Shown here piece by piece: positions 7,956 to 16,460 of a stretch of 64,000 nt of DNA. Numbering within the stretch: position 1 is the first letter of the stretch; every line of letters starts with the position of its first letter. The translations under genes and the position numbers were made by a program. The stretch is from Roseibacillus persicicus (GTDB lineage: Bacteria > Verrucomicrobiota > Verrucomicrobiia > Verrucomicrobiales > Akkermansiaceae), in assembly GCF_014651675.1 (NCBI RefSeq), contig NZ_BMXI01000017.1:62001-126000 (forward strand), in the 5' to 3' direction. The notes under the pieces are model-generated. The model was given only the letters and a program-made list of their open reading frames with translations. It was not told where the DNA came from and did no database searches.

Positions 7956-9498
7956 GGGAATTGGGAATTGGGAATTGGGAATTGGGAATTGGGAATTGGG
8001 AATTGGGAAAATGCGGAAGATAGCTTTGGCGGAATTCGAGGGTGAGGGCGAAGTGTTCGACGATAGAGGGGAGTTCGGGGAGTTGGGAGATGGTGGTGAG
8101 AAGGGCTGGAATGTCCTCGGGCGCGATGGCGGAGGCCAGGCGGGAGGCGTGGGGACGGTCGAGGAGATAGCGGTCTTTGCTTTGCAGAAAGTGCAGGACG
8201 ACTTTGTGCAGAGCAGGGTGGGATTTTGCGGAAAAGGGCGGTGCAAGAGTTGCCAGCAAGCTGAGCATCTCGTTCAGGTCGAGCGTCAATTGAGTAAGAA
8301 TGTCCGCTTGGTCGGAGCTCTTCAAAGCTTGGAGAATGTTGCGAAGGGCGAGGTGGGGGCTTCGTTGGTTTTTGGGAAGGCTTGCTAGATTTTTGAGCCA
8401 AAGGGATATGATGGGGAGGGCGTGCTCGGGGGAAGGATTGCGGGACAAGTCTTCAATCCAGACCGCTAACAAGTTGTTGAACCAATCGGGGTCGGGCTTG
8501 AGCTGATAAAGTTCTTTGGCGGTGATTCCCAAGAGTTGGGGCCATTGCGTGACGGGAAAGAGGGAGAGGATTTGTTCGAGCCAGTGTGCCTTTTTCCCTT
8601 TTCCTGCAGGCGCTTTTTCAATCAGCCCGTAGTCGCTCCATTGTGAGACGAAGGTTTCGGGTGGGGTGAGAAGAAGTTTCTTTTTTTCGACCCGAACGGT
8701 GTCGAGAAAGAGTTGACTACTAAATTGATAGTAGTTCGATTCACGATTGAGCAAGAGCGCTCGGGTAGCCCAGCTGCGGGTGGACTGGCGGCGTTCCTTG
8801 AAAGCTTGGGTTTCCAGCCAGACGAGGTGGGCCGGGTGGGGGTATTGGTAAGCGAAGCTGGTCATGACTTCGCGATTGTCGGGGGTCTCGCTGCGCCAGG
8901 AATCGGAGACAATTTGACCAGCCTCCTCGGGGTTTTCTGCGAACAGTTTTTCGAGCCAAGCGAGACGATCCTGATTCTCTCCGGTGTCCCAGACGTCATC
9001 CGCGAAGGTCTTGGATGGGGCATTGATGCGGAAGGCCTTCCATGCTTCATCCTCTTGGGCAAACCATTGGCCTCGTTGTCCGGCGAGGGCAATGAGTTGG
9101 GGAATGGTGCTCTTTTTGCCTCTGCCATATTGGAAAAAAGCGGGGATGAGGCGTGGGGGGAGGAGGAGCTGGGATTGGGTGGCGAGCGCCAGCCATTCGG
9201 GCAGGAGTTCGGGATAGTCGCCAGCCAACATGCGACGCGCGGAGGTCAGGGTTTTCTCCGGGAGATAATTCCGGGTCTCCGGTGGACAGGAGTCGGCAAG
9301 GACTGCTCCGGCGAGGGGTTGCTGCCCGGAGCGCAGGAGGGTTCGTTCGAGCGCGGCAGCTTGCAGCAGGGCGGAAGCAGGATCGGGGGCCTTTGCCAAA
9401 GCCGCCCAAGGCTGGGCCAGCAACTCGTGGGGTGGATCGGGCCAGGGACCACTGCGGGCAGTGCCAAGAAGCGCGTGACTGGTGAGGGAAGAGGTCAT
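7888..9498 (-). CDS. DUF5691 family protein
   Basis: From ATG 9498 the frame encodes 536 residues starting [20 protein letters not shown]. The LGTAR motif, a run of Leu/Ala-rich helices, and the [14 protein letters not shown]...[13 protein letters not shown] region mark DUF5691, a family of unknown function. It is repeatedly found beside SWIM, MoxR, DUF5682 and VWA genes (from memory). An upstream in-frame extension to 9687 lies inside the SWIM gene and looks like shadow sequence. The last 50 or so residues run through the heptanucleotide repeat (FPIPNSQ units) and overlap the moxR gene by 68 nt. That tail is probably repeat-derived, the conserved body ending near residue 497. The gene begins 19 bp after the SWIM gene stop. 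Confidence 0.82.
   Translation of the reverse strand: MTSSLTSHALLGTARSGPWPDPPHELLAQPWAALAKAPDPASALLQAAALERTLLRSGQQPLAGAVLADSCPPETRNYLPEKTLTSARRMLAGDYPELLPEWLALATQSQLLLPPRLIPAFFQYGRGKKSTIPQLIALAGQRGQWFAQEDEAWKAFRINAPSKTFADDVWDTGENQDRLAWLEKLFAENPEEAGQIVSDSWRSETPDNREVMTSFAYQYPHPAHLVWLETQAFKERRQSTRSWATRALLLNRESNYYQFSSQLFLDTVRVEKKKLLLTPPETFVSQWSDYGLIEKAPAGKGKKAHWLEQILSLFPVTQWPQLLGITAKELYQLKPDPDWFNNLLAVWIEDLSRNPSPEHALPIISLWLKNLASLPKNQRSPHLALRNILQALKSSDQADILTQLTLDLNEMLSLLATLAPPFSAKSHPALHKVVLHFLQSKDRYLLDRPHASRLASAIAPEDIPALLTTISQLPELPSIVEHFALTLEFRQSYLPHFPNSQFPIPNSQFPIPNSHVQPPRTRRNPLCQRAGGPCRP
7956..8009. repeat. heptanucleotide tandem repeat, 7 copies
   Basis: Seven perfect copies of GGGAATT (7956-8004) are followed by a partial GGGAA, reading AATTCCC on the coding minus strand. 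It lies inside the 3' end of the DUF5691 frame and abuts the moxR ATG. Because 7 is not a multiple of 3, each copy gained or lost shifts the frame of the upstream gene. All three frames are open through the repeat. Confidence 0.95.
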
Positions 9499-9517
9499 GG
9501 CGAAGGTCGTAGGCAGA

Positions 9518-10846
9518 CTAGGAAAGGGTGGTGCTGAGTGAGAACCAGCCCGCGCCGTCGGCGGCAGAGTGGACGAGGAGGTGATGGCCGTTCCACTCGC
9601 CTGCGAGGGCGATGGGTTGACCGGCGGAGATGACTCGGAGAAGGTCCATCTCCCGGTCCCGTGGTTTCCATGGCAAAGCATCGCCATTCTGATCGACGAG
9701 CACCGGCCGATTATCGAGGCGGCCGGGTTGGGCTAGCATCAAGAATGGAAAGCGGGTGCGCCAGGGATTGGTCGCGAGGGTGTCGGCGACCCGCCGGAGG
9801 AGTTGGGCAAAGGTATCAGGCGCCGGAGGCAAAGGAGTTTCTTTGGCTGCAGCGGTTTGCAAGCGGGGAAGGGCTCGTTCAGGAAGGGTGCCGGGGTAAG
9901 GAACCATCTCGGTCTCGACCATGGTGCCGAGAGGCCAGGTTTCCACTGGGCGGGAAGGTGCCATTCCGAAGTTGAGGGTGAGCAGCCAAGTCCTGGTATT
10001 GAGCCCGTAGAGCCACGTCGCGCTGGTGAGCAGGCGGTCGTTCTCGGTGACCTCGCGGGTAGCCACAAACCAATGGTCATGGATTCCGCTCGCCTTGAGC
10101 ACCTCCTCTTTGTCGAGGGGCTGTCCGACCAATTGAAGGATGTCGGCTTGGCGGGCAGGTGAGAGGCTGTCCTTTTTTCGGTAACTCTGCAGGAGGAGGT
10201 GGAGCGAGCCGAGTTCGTGTAGGAGGCGGCTTTCCCAATCGGCTCCCGAGTGGGGCAAGTCTCCCAACCGGCGCACCCAGCCGGCCAGTCCGGTGGCTTG
10301 GCAATCGACGAGGCGCTTGGCGAGGTCTTCCCAAGTGGCGGGAGTGTTGACGTGGTCTTGCGCTAGTCCATTGCGCATCAGGTCAGCAAGAAAGTGTTCT
10401 AACAAATCGATACCGTCTTCGACACGGGCTTGGCGCTTTTCGGCGCGTTTGGCTGCGGCGGCTTGGTCCTTGGGCTTGGCTGTTTTCTTTTTCGCTGCCC
10501 GTGCCTCTGCTTTTTCGGCCCGTTCCTGACGGCTCTCGAGCCACTCGGTGACCCAATCGGGAGCATCCCCCGTGATGATTTGGTCGCTTTGGTCGGCGGC
10601 GAGAAAAAGGAGGCCGAGGGCGTGCTTGCAGGGAAATTTTCGGCTGGGGCAGGAGCACTTGGTGGCGAATTCTCCGAGCACCACTTGGGTTTGATAGGGC
10701 TTTTTCCCCGAACCCTTTGCCAAACCCCACAGGGCAACCTCATTGGAACCCAACTCGCTCCACTTGCTCGGAGAGGCGAGCCCGCGACCCGCCTTGAAGG
10801 AGGCAGCATCGGGAGCGAGAGCGGTGACTTGATCAGTGGTTAGCAA
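9518..10846 (-). CDS. yehQ: SWIM zinc-finger protein (YehQ-like)
   Basis: The frame encodes about 442 residues from a TTG at 10846. It opens LLTTDQVTALAPDAASFKAG, which is the conserved N-terminus of this family, and continues to VALWGLAKGSGKKPYQT. The SWIM zinc motif follows as CSCPSRKFPCKHALG, that is CxCx6CxH, with the four ligands near residues 64-75. SWIM domains bind zinc and mediate nucleic-acid or protein contacts. No ATG precedes the conserved region; another TTG at 10915 would add 23 non-conserved residues, so the start is uncertain. It is the first gene of the yeh-like block and is followed after 19 bp by the DUF5691 gene. A middle region rich in Lys/Ala (around residues 130-160) looks like a helical linker. 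Confidence 0.85.
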   Translation of the reverse strand: MLTTDQVTALAPDAASFKAGRGLASPSKWSELGSNEVALWGLAKGSGKKPYQTQVVLGEFATKCSCPSRKFPCKHALGLLFLAADQSDQIITGDAPDWVTEWLESRQERAEKAEARAAKKKTAKPKDQAAAAKRAEKRQARVEDGIDLLEHFLADLMRNGLAQDHVNTPATWEDLAKRLVDCQATGLAGWVRRLGDLPHSGADWESRLLHELGSLHLLLQSYRKKDSLSPARQADILQLVGQPLDKEEVLKASGIHDHWFVATREVTENDRLLTSATWLYGLNTRTWLLTLNFGMAPSRPVETWPLGTMVETEMVPYPGTLPERALPRLQTAAAKETPLPPAPDTFAQLLRRVADTLATNPWRTRFPFLMLAQPGRLDNRPVLVDQNGDALPWKPRDREMDLLRVISAGQPIALAGEWNGHHLLVHSAADGAGWFSLSTTLS

Positions 10847-10942
10847 GATAGGTAAACAATTAGAGAAGCTATCTCTCCCTGACGAGCGCAAAGGAACGTT
10901 TAGTTTGTCCCCCAAGAGAAGTCTGGGAAAGGAAGGGTTCTC

Positions 10943-13099
10943 TTATTGTTTTCCTTCAATCACTTGGCCCAGTTTTTCCAATACTTCCTCAACGGGAATG
11001 GGTGGGTACATCAGACGCAGATGCAGGGTGGTCGAGTCTGCGCTGTGGATGGTTTCGGCGAGAATCAATCGCAGGGGTCCTTTTTCAAGGTCGGCAAATT
11101 GTTCGTCACGCGAGATCACCCAACCTTGTTCAATCAACGAAGCGAGCACGCGAGCTCGGGGAGCGCATTCCCCGAGAGAATAGTCGCGACGAGTCGCGAT
11201 CTCGTGGGCGTAGGGCTGGGGGCTGGAAGGGTGCCACTTGGCGACTGGCCCCCGGAACTTCTGCCGGGTCTTGCGACGCTGGCGGCTTGCGAGCTTTTCG
11301 GTGAGTTTCAGCAGCCAGCGGTTGAAGGGAGTATCGTATCCGTCAGCCAGTGCGCGCATGGGCATGTGGCGTAGGTTGAGCATCTGATAGGGGGCCTCGC
11401 CCATGGGGCCGTGGTAGATCACTGCGCCCTCATCGGGAGAAAGGGTGGCGCCCGAGTAGAGAAAGCCTTTCCAGCGGATGCCATCGCTGCCAAAGCGTTG
11501 GGGGTGTTTCTGGAAGAGAAGGGCCTCCGCTTCTCCATAGCCACGCTGCTGGCGGAAGAAGCCTTTGATATCAGGGCGCCGGTCGTGAAAGACGCAGGCG
11601 GCGGGGTGAAAGGCGAGGTCATAGCCGGCGTCTAACAAGCGCCAGCAGACATCGACGTCGTCTCCGGCCGCATGGTAGCGCTTGTCAAAGCCTCCCATCT
11701 CTAACAGAAGCTCCCGTCGGAGGGCAAAGTTGCAGCCGGGGAGGTGTTCGGCGGTGGTGTCGGTGAAAAGAATGTGGGAGGCGTTTCCCGCGCAGGCGGT
11801 CACGATGGCGTTCTGGCGAGAACTGGGAGCCGGGGGAAGATTGGGGCCTCCAGCGGCGGCGGCATTGGGGTTTCGGGCAAAGGCCTTTCGCAGATACTTC
11901 AACCAGAGCGGATGGGGGCGGGCGTCGTCGTCGATATAGACAATGAACTCGCCTCGGCCTTCGCGTGCCGCATGGTTGCGCGCCGCTGATAGACCAGACG
12001 GCTCTTGGGAGAGGACGCGGATGTCGAGCGAGGTCTGCTGCGCAAAGTGGTCGACTATCTTTCTAGTATCATCACTCGAACCGTCGTCTACCACGACGAG
12101 CTCGAAGTTCGGGTCCACGATGTTTTCGAAGTGGGGCAGATTGTCCTTCAGCCGATGTCCTCCGTTGCGGGTGCAGATCGCGATAGTGAAGAGCGAGGGT
12201 TCGGTGGGGGGGAGCTCCTTTTGCGAGAACTCCTCTCGAATCCTCGCCAAGGCCGGTTTCTCGCTCCCATCACGTCGCGTCAGACCGAAAGACCAGTCAG
12301 TGACCTCGCGGCCACCATTGAACCAAAGGTCGCTCCAAGAGTAGACGGTGAAGCCCGCAGTGGCCTCCTCTTCCGCGACGCGATGGGCCCAAGAGAGCAT
12401 CTCGGCCTGTTTGTCTTCGAGCTCTTGGGCGGAGAGACCGACTTCCTTTTCCCGCCAAGTGCTGAAGCCGAATTCGGTGAGGAGCAGGGGGCGGTCACCC
12501 GCGATGTTGTGCAGCCGCCGCACATAGCGCTCGAAGTCCTCTTGCTTTTCCAGATAGACATTGAAGGCGGTAAAGTCCGCGTTTCGAGGCTCGAGGTATT
12601 CCGTGGTGGGGAAGTTGGCGTAGGCCACGAGCAAAGCCGGGGCCAGGCTGTGACAGTGCTCGATGAGGTCCTCGATGACCTCCCGAACCTGCAAGGGACC
12701 CATGAAGCGGACGAGGTCGGGACGAATCTCGTTCGCGAGGAGCAAAGCGCCCAAGGCAGGGTGTGGTCCATGCCTCTGCAGGAAGACCGTCAACTCGCGC
12801 TTGGCATCGGCGATGGTCGCGGGGTTCTCGGTAAAGAGGGAGTCCCAGTGCCAGGGGACGGTGGCCATGACGAGGAGTCCGTGCTTTTCCGCCAGGTCCA
12901 GTTCTTCGAGCGTGGGGGTCAGGTAAATGCGAACGCAGTTAAATCCCGCCGCCGCGATGCGCGCGAACTCGCTGTCGACGTCCGGCTCTCTGTCCGGCGG
13001 GAAAGGTCCATAGGTCACGGCCCGCAGGAAGACCTGTTGGTCTCCGCGATGGAAGAATCGACCGTGAACTGTCAGTGACACGGCGGCAGCATCAGGCAT
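10943..13099 (-). CDS. glycoside hydrolase-like / GT2 glycosyltransferase fusion
   Basis: This is a 718-residue, apparently cytoplasmic, two-domain protein. Residues 1-290 resemble a clan-A glycoside hydrolase TIM barrel of the GH2/GH5 type. They include FLRAVTYGPFPPD, an acid/base candidate Glu124 in LLANEIRP and a nucleophile candidate Glu209 in LLLTEFGFS. Residues 300-560 are a family-2 glycosyltransferase: FTIAICTRNGG, VVVDDGSSDDT (about 336-345), a DXD-type motif at IDDDARP, CNFALRRE, and AGDDVDVCWRL in the acceptor/base region. No signal peptide is visible. The ATG at 13099 is preferred over a TTG at 13117. It ends about 100 bp before the SWIM gene on the same strand, so co-transcription with the yeh-like block is possible. 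The sugar substrate cannot be inferred. Confidence 0.85.
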   Translation of the reverse strand: MPDAAAVSLTVHGRFFHRGDQQVFLRAVTYGPFPPDREPDVDSEFARIAAAGFNCVRIYLTPTLEELDLAEKHGLLVMATVPWHWDSLFTENPATIADAKRELTVFLQRHGPHPALGALLLANEIRPDLVRFMGPLQVREVIEDLIEHCHSLAPALLVAYANFPTTEYLEPRNADFTAFNVYLEKQEDFERYVRRLHNIAGDRPLLLTEFGFSTWREKEVGLSAQELEDKQAEMLSWAHRVAEEEATAGFTVYSWSDLWFNGGREVTDWSFGLTRRDGSEKPALARIREEFSQKELPPTEPSLFTIAICTRNGGHRLKDNLPHFENIVDPNFELVVVDDGSSDDTRKIVDHFAQQTSLDIRVLSQEPSGLSAARNHAAREGRGEFIVYIDDDARPHPLWLKYLRKAFARNPNAAAAGGPNLPPAPSSRQNAIVTACAGNASHILFTDTTAEHLPGCNFALRRELLLEMGGFDKRYHAAGDDVDVCWRLLDAGYDLAFHPAACVFHDRRPDIKGFFRQQRGYGEAEALLFQKHPQRFGSDGIRWKGFLYSGATLSPDEGAVIYHGPMGEAPYQMLNLRHMPMRALADGYDTPFNRWLLKLTEKLASRQRRKTRQKFRGPVAKWHPSSPQPYAHEIATRRDYSLGECAPRARVLASLIEQGWVISRDEQFADLEKGPLRLILAETIHSADSTTLHLRLMYPPIPVEEVLEKLGQVIEGKQ

Positions 13100-13147
13100 T
13101 TGCCGGCAAAGGTCCAACCCCGAGCGTGTGAAACATTTGTTTCGGGT

Positions 13148-13441
13148 TCAGGCCTTCGGTTTCTTCGTGCGCTTGCGGGGATCCGCGAGGATTTCCAGAT
13201 AGAAAGACTCTTTGTTCTCCTTCTCGCTGGCATCAATCTTCGCGAAAATCTCGGATTCGTGGACGGGGGTCTTCGACTCCTCGTTTTCTCCGAATTGGCA
13301 GTTGAAGCCCCAGAAGTCGAAACCCTCGGGGAGCTTCTTGCCGCGTTCGCGTTTGAGATACTTGTTAATCTCGCCCTTGGCGGCCTCGACTTTGCGGGCG
13401 GGTTTGATCTTGGGGTGGGAGAGGGAAAAGGTCTTTTTCAT
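13148..13441 (-). CDS. DUF6172 family protein
   Basis: This is a small basic protein of 97 residues beginning MKKTFSLSHPKIKPARKVEA. It continues NKYLKRERGKKLPEGFDFW and WGFNCQFG, and ends in a lysine/arginine-rich tail DPRKRTKKPKA. The pattern matches DUF6172, a short conserved family of unknown function. An upstream extension of the frame to 13666 overlaps the sigma-factor promoter region and is not protein-like. The gene is divergent from the sigma-factor gene, with about 150 bp between the two starts. Its function is not known; the basic composition would allow nucleic-acid binding, but no motif proves it. Confidence 0.75.
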   Translation of the reverse strand: MKKTFSLSHPKIKPARKVEAAKGEINKYLKRERGKKLPEGFDFWGFNCQFGENEESKTPVHESEIFAKIDASEKENKESFYLEILADPRKRTKKPKA

Positions 13442-13591
13442 CGGAGTGGCTTTGGAGGCGAGTCTTGGGTCAGCGAGGCCTGTCGGGCAAGGGTTTCTTC
13501 CCGAAATCGGTTGGCTGGCTTGCGAATGGGGAAAGTTTTCTGAAATCAGTGTCACAGAATTGCAGACCGCAACGAACAGGGGGTGACGGTT

Positions 13592-14122
13592 ATGAGTAGT
13601 ATCGTGGCAATGAAGGAAGAACGAGGAACAGGTCAGCCCGCCTTTGGGCAAGTGGCGCGGGAGCATCAGGGGATGATGCTGGTTTATGCGCGGACGCTGT
13701 TAGGGGACGAGACACGCGCTCGGGAAGTGGTGCAGGAAGCCCTTGTTTCGGCTTGGAAAGGCATGGAGCGATTCGATGTCACGCGGGACGTCGGGGCTTG
13801 GCTGCGTGGAATTGTTAGGAACAAGTGGAAGGACGTCTGTCGCCGCGATGGGCGTAAGCTGGAATTCGGTGACGAAGACCTGGAGTATCTGGAGAGCCGG
13901 ATGGCAGTCTTCGTGGCGCGCCCGGCGGTCTTTGATGACTTGGCCGACTGCCGCGAGAAACTGCCGGAGGAGATGGGAGAGGTGGTTCAGCTGAGCTACG
14001 ACGATGGGATGAAAAGTGAGGCGGTGGCGGAGAAACTGGGAATAGCGGCTGCGACTGTTAGGAAGCGACTGGAGCGGGCGAGAGGGCTTTTGCGCGACTG
14101 CTTGGAGGGGATTCGGGGCTGA
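13592..14122 (+). CDS. ECF-type RNA polymerase sigma factor
   Basis: This 176-residue protein has sigma-70 region 2 and region 4 and lacks regions 1 and 3. Region 2 runs from AFGQVAREHQGMMLVYARTLLG through REVVQEALVSAWKGMERFD to GAWLRGIVRNKWKDVCRR. Region 4 is EMGEVVQLSYDDGMKSEAVAEKLGIAAATVRKRLERAR, a clear helix-turn-helix. ATG 13592 is chosen because AGGGGGTG lies a suitable distance upstream; a GTG at 13583 is the alternative. The gene directly downstream encodes a membrane-anchored protein with a short cytoplasmic N-terminus, in the position normally held by an anti-sigma factor, so the pair probably forms a signalling unit. The target promoters are unknown. Confidence 0.9.
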   Translation: MSSIVAMKEERGTGQPAFGQVAREHQGMMLVYARTLLGDETRAREVVQEALVSAWKGMERFDVTRDVGAWLRGIVRNKWKDVCRRDGRKLEFGDEDLEYLESRMAVFVARPAVFDDLADCREKLPEEMGEVVQLSYDDGMKSEAVAEKLGIAAATVRKRLERARGLLRDCLEGIRG

Positions 14123-14131
14123 AATAGAGGG

Positions 14132-14158
14132 ACCACGAAGGACACTAAGAACACGAAA
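14132..14158. repeat. 9-bp periodic interspersed word
   Basis: Between the sigma-factor and VWA genes lie three imperfect 9-bp units: ACCACGAAG, GACACTAAG and AACACGAAA. Words of this type recur in intergenic DNA of many Verrucomicrobia and Planctomycetes, as I recall. Only this copy was noticed in the window. Confidence 0.5.
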
Positions 14159-14177
14159 AATTTGAAAGGACGAGAGG

Positions 14178-16454
14178 ATGAAGAAAGAAGAGATTGACGA
14201 CCGCTTGATGGACGCGCTGTTGCGTGGGGATTGTGAAGAGGACTTGGCCGAGGCGGCGAGAAAGCAGTCTGCGCCCCAGTTGAGAACTTGGAATTGGAGG
14301 AGAAGCTTCATGGCGGTGGCTGCGATGTTGGTGGTGGGGGTGACGGTGGGATTTTTAACTAATCACGGTCAGCAGACCGAAAATCCGGGTGCCCTGACGA
14401 CAGCGGATGCGATGCCATCAGTCTCGAAGGAGGAGATGGTGCAATCCGCTGAGAGGGAACTGGCTCGTCTCGATGCCGAAATCGCCGAGCAAAGGGAGAT
14501 CGTGGAAGAAAAGAGGAAGGTCTTGGATACCATTGTTCGAATCACGGGCAGGCCCTATTTCGAGGGCACCGTTAACGAAGCGAAGAAAGACGGGGTGGTC
14601 TCGGAAGGACCCGTTGGAGGAGGCTATCGGAGCGGAGGTGACGTTCAGGAGGAATTGAAGAGCGCGTCGAGTCCGCCCGCGGGCACTTCCCAGGCTGCGG
14701 TGGATCGCAAGTCGGGAGTGACGGTGGCCGGGTCGGTGAATCGACCGGGACTGGTTGCGGGCTCGGGCGAATTGACTTTAGCCGAAGCCATCGATTTGGG
14801 GGGCGGGCCTAGCACCTTTGGGACTACCAAGAGAGTGACCATTTACCGGGAAGGAAAGAAGTATCAGCTTTCTCCTCTGACGAATTCGGCGCATGCACAG
14901 GAAAAGCTTTATCCGGGGGATGTGGTGGAGGTCGACCAGGTGAAGGCCTGGGAGGTGAGCGGAGATGGTTTCGCAGATGTGAAGCGAGGGGCTAAATTGC
15001 GTCCAGAGCTACAGGGTCGCTTCCGTCCCTCTGCCGTTGAACCCAAAAAGAATGCGAGCTCCGAAAAATACGGACAACTGGTCGACCAGCCGTGGAAAAG
15101 TCCGCTGCAGGAGGCGCTCTCGACCTTCTCGGTGGATGTCGATACCGCGAGCTACACCAACTTGCGTCGTCTGATCAAAGACGGATCACCTGTTCCGGTT
15201 GATGCGGTTCGTGTTGAGGAGCTGGTGAACTACTTCGACTACGATTATGCGCAGCCAGCGAAGGAGGAAGCCTTTGGCGTGGGATTGGCGATGGCGACTT
15301 GCCCTTGGGAGGAGCGGCACAACCTGGTGCGGGTCGCTTTGCAGGGTAAGGACGTGAACGCCGGTGAGCGGGGCGATGCCAACTTGGTCTTTCTCGTCGA
15401 TGTCTCGGGGTCCATGCAAGACTCGGACAAGCTGCCTTTGCTAGTTGAGTCTTTGGGATTGTTAGTGGAGGAACTGCAAGAGAACGACCGGGTTTCCTTG
15501 GTCGTCTATGCGGGGAGCGAAGGGGTGGTGCTGGAGCCCACCCGCATGGGACAGGGTGGTCGCGAGAAGGTCTTTCAGGCTTTGAAAAAACTCTCTGCTG
15601 GAGGTTCCACCAATGGCGGCGCGGGTATCAAGTTGGCCTATCGCTTGGCGAAAGAGAATTTTGTCAAAGGAGGAGTCAATCGCGTGATTCTGGCGACGGA
15701 TGGGGACTTCAATGTCGGCACTACGAACCGTGACGAGTTGGTGGAATTGGTGAAAACCCAGGCGAAAGACGGAGTCTTTCTGAGTGTTTGTGGGTTTGGT
15801 CGCGGGAACCTCAATGATGCCATGTTAGAGGCCATCACCAATGATGGCAATGGAGTCTACTACTATATCGATAGTCGAGCAGAGGGGCGTAGGGTCTTTT
15901 TGGAAAAGCTGATGGGGACCCTCGTTACCATTGCCAAAGACGTGAAGATTCAGGTCGAGTTTAATCCCGCCAAGGTCGCGCAGTATCGGTTGCTGGGTTA
16001 CGCCAATCGGGTTCTCAAGAAAGAGGATTTCAATAATGACAAGGTGGACGCGGGTGACATTGGGTCCGGCCATCAGGTCACTGCTTTCTACGAAATTGTG
16101 CCTACCGGCGTGACGGGCACGGTGCGGCCCGAGGTGGATGCCCTGAAGTATCAGAACGAAGCCCCGGCTATTCCGCAGAACGACTCGCCGGATTGGATGA
16201 CGGTGAAGCTGCGTCACAAGAAGCCCGATGGGCAAGTGAGCGAGTTGCAAGAGTTTACCTTGAGAGGCGAGGCCAAGCCTTGGCGTGAGATGGAGAGCGA
16301 CTATCGCTTTGCCGCCGGGGTGGTGGCGTGGGGAATGACTTTGCGGGATGCTTTGCCGGGCAAAGGCGAGCTGGTCGACTCCTTGGTTCGGGATTCTGTT
16401 GGTAAGGACGAAACTCGCAAGGAGTTGTTAGAACTCGTCAAGGCCGCGAAGTAG
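14178..16454 (+). CDS. membrane-anchored SLBB and VWA protein (YfbK-like)
   Basis: This 758-residue protein has several layers. Residues 1-42 are cytoplasmic and charged, in the position of an anti-sigma domain. Residues 43-60 form one membrane helix (FMAVAAMLVVGVTVGFL). Residues 83-120 are a coiled coil. Residues 180-255 look like an SLBB ligand-binding domain (VTVAGSVNRPGLVAG, then LYPGDVVEV). The C-terminal 450 residues are YfbK-type: ALSTFSVDVDTASYTNLRR, a VWA domain with a complete MIDAS (DVSGS near 407-411, a Thr loop and LATDGDFN), and a C-terminal DUF3520-like part. It lies 55 bp downstream of the ECF sigma gene and is probably co-transcribed and functionally paired with it. The exported part likely senses an envelope ligand; that is inference. 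Confidence 0.88.
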   Translation: MKKEEIDDRLMDALLRGDCEEDLAEAARKQSAPQLRTWNWRRSFMAVAAMLVVGVTVGFLTNHGQQTENPGALTTADAMPSVSKEEMVQSAERELARLDAEIAEQREIVEEKRKVLDTIVRITGRPYFEGTVNEAKKDGVVSEGPVGGGYRSGGDVQEELKSASSPPAGTSQAAVDRKSGVTVAGSVNRPGLVAGSGELTLAEAIDLGGGPSTFGTTKRVTIYREGKKYQLSPLTNSAHAQEKLYPGDVVEVDQVKAWEVSGDGFADVKRGAKLRPELQGRFRPSAVEPKKNASSEKYGQLVDQPWKSPLQEALSTFSVDVDTASYTNLRRLIKDGSPVPVDAVRVEELVNYFDYDYAQPAKEEAFGVGLAMATCPWEERHNLVRVALQGKDVNAGERGDANLVFLVDVSGSMQDSDKLPLLVESLGLLVEELQENDRVSLVVYAGSEGVVLEPTRMGQGGREKVFQALKKLSAGGSTNGGAGIKLAYRLAKENFVKGGVNRVILATDGDFNVGTTNRDELVELVKTQAKDGVFLSVCGFGRGNLNDAMLEAITNDGNGVYYYIDSRAEGRRVFLEKLMGTLVTIAKDVKIQVEFNPAKVAQYRLLGYANRVLKKEDFNNDKVDAGDIGSGHQVTAFYEIVPTGVTGTVRPEVDALKYQNEAPAIPQNDSPDWMTVKLRHKKPDGQVSELQEFTLRGEAKPWREMESDYRFAAGVVAWGMTLRDALPGKGELVDSLVRDSVGKDETRKELLELVKAAK

Positions 16455-16460
16455 TCAGGA

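Noticed and set aside
7956-8009. Heptanucleotide array considered as a CRISPR fragment
   Set aside because: The units are contiguous 7-mers with no spacers; it is a simple tandem repeat. No CRISPR array was seen anywhere in the window.
8713-13078. Long plus-strand frames (8713-9537, 12005-13078) opposite DUF5691 and the GH-GT2 gene
   Set aside because: Shadow frames; the minus-strand products carry clear family motifs.
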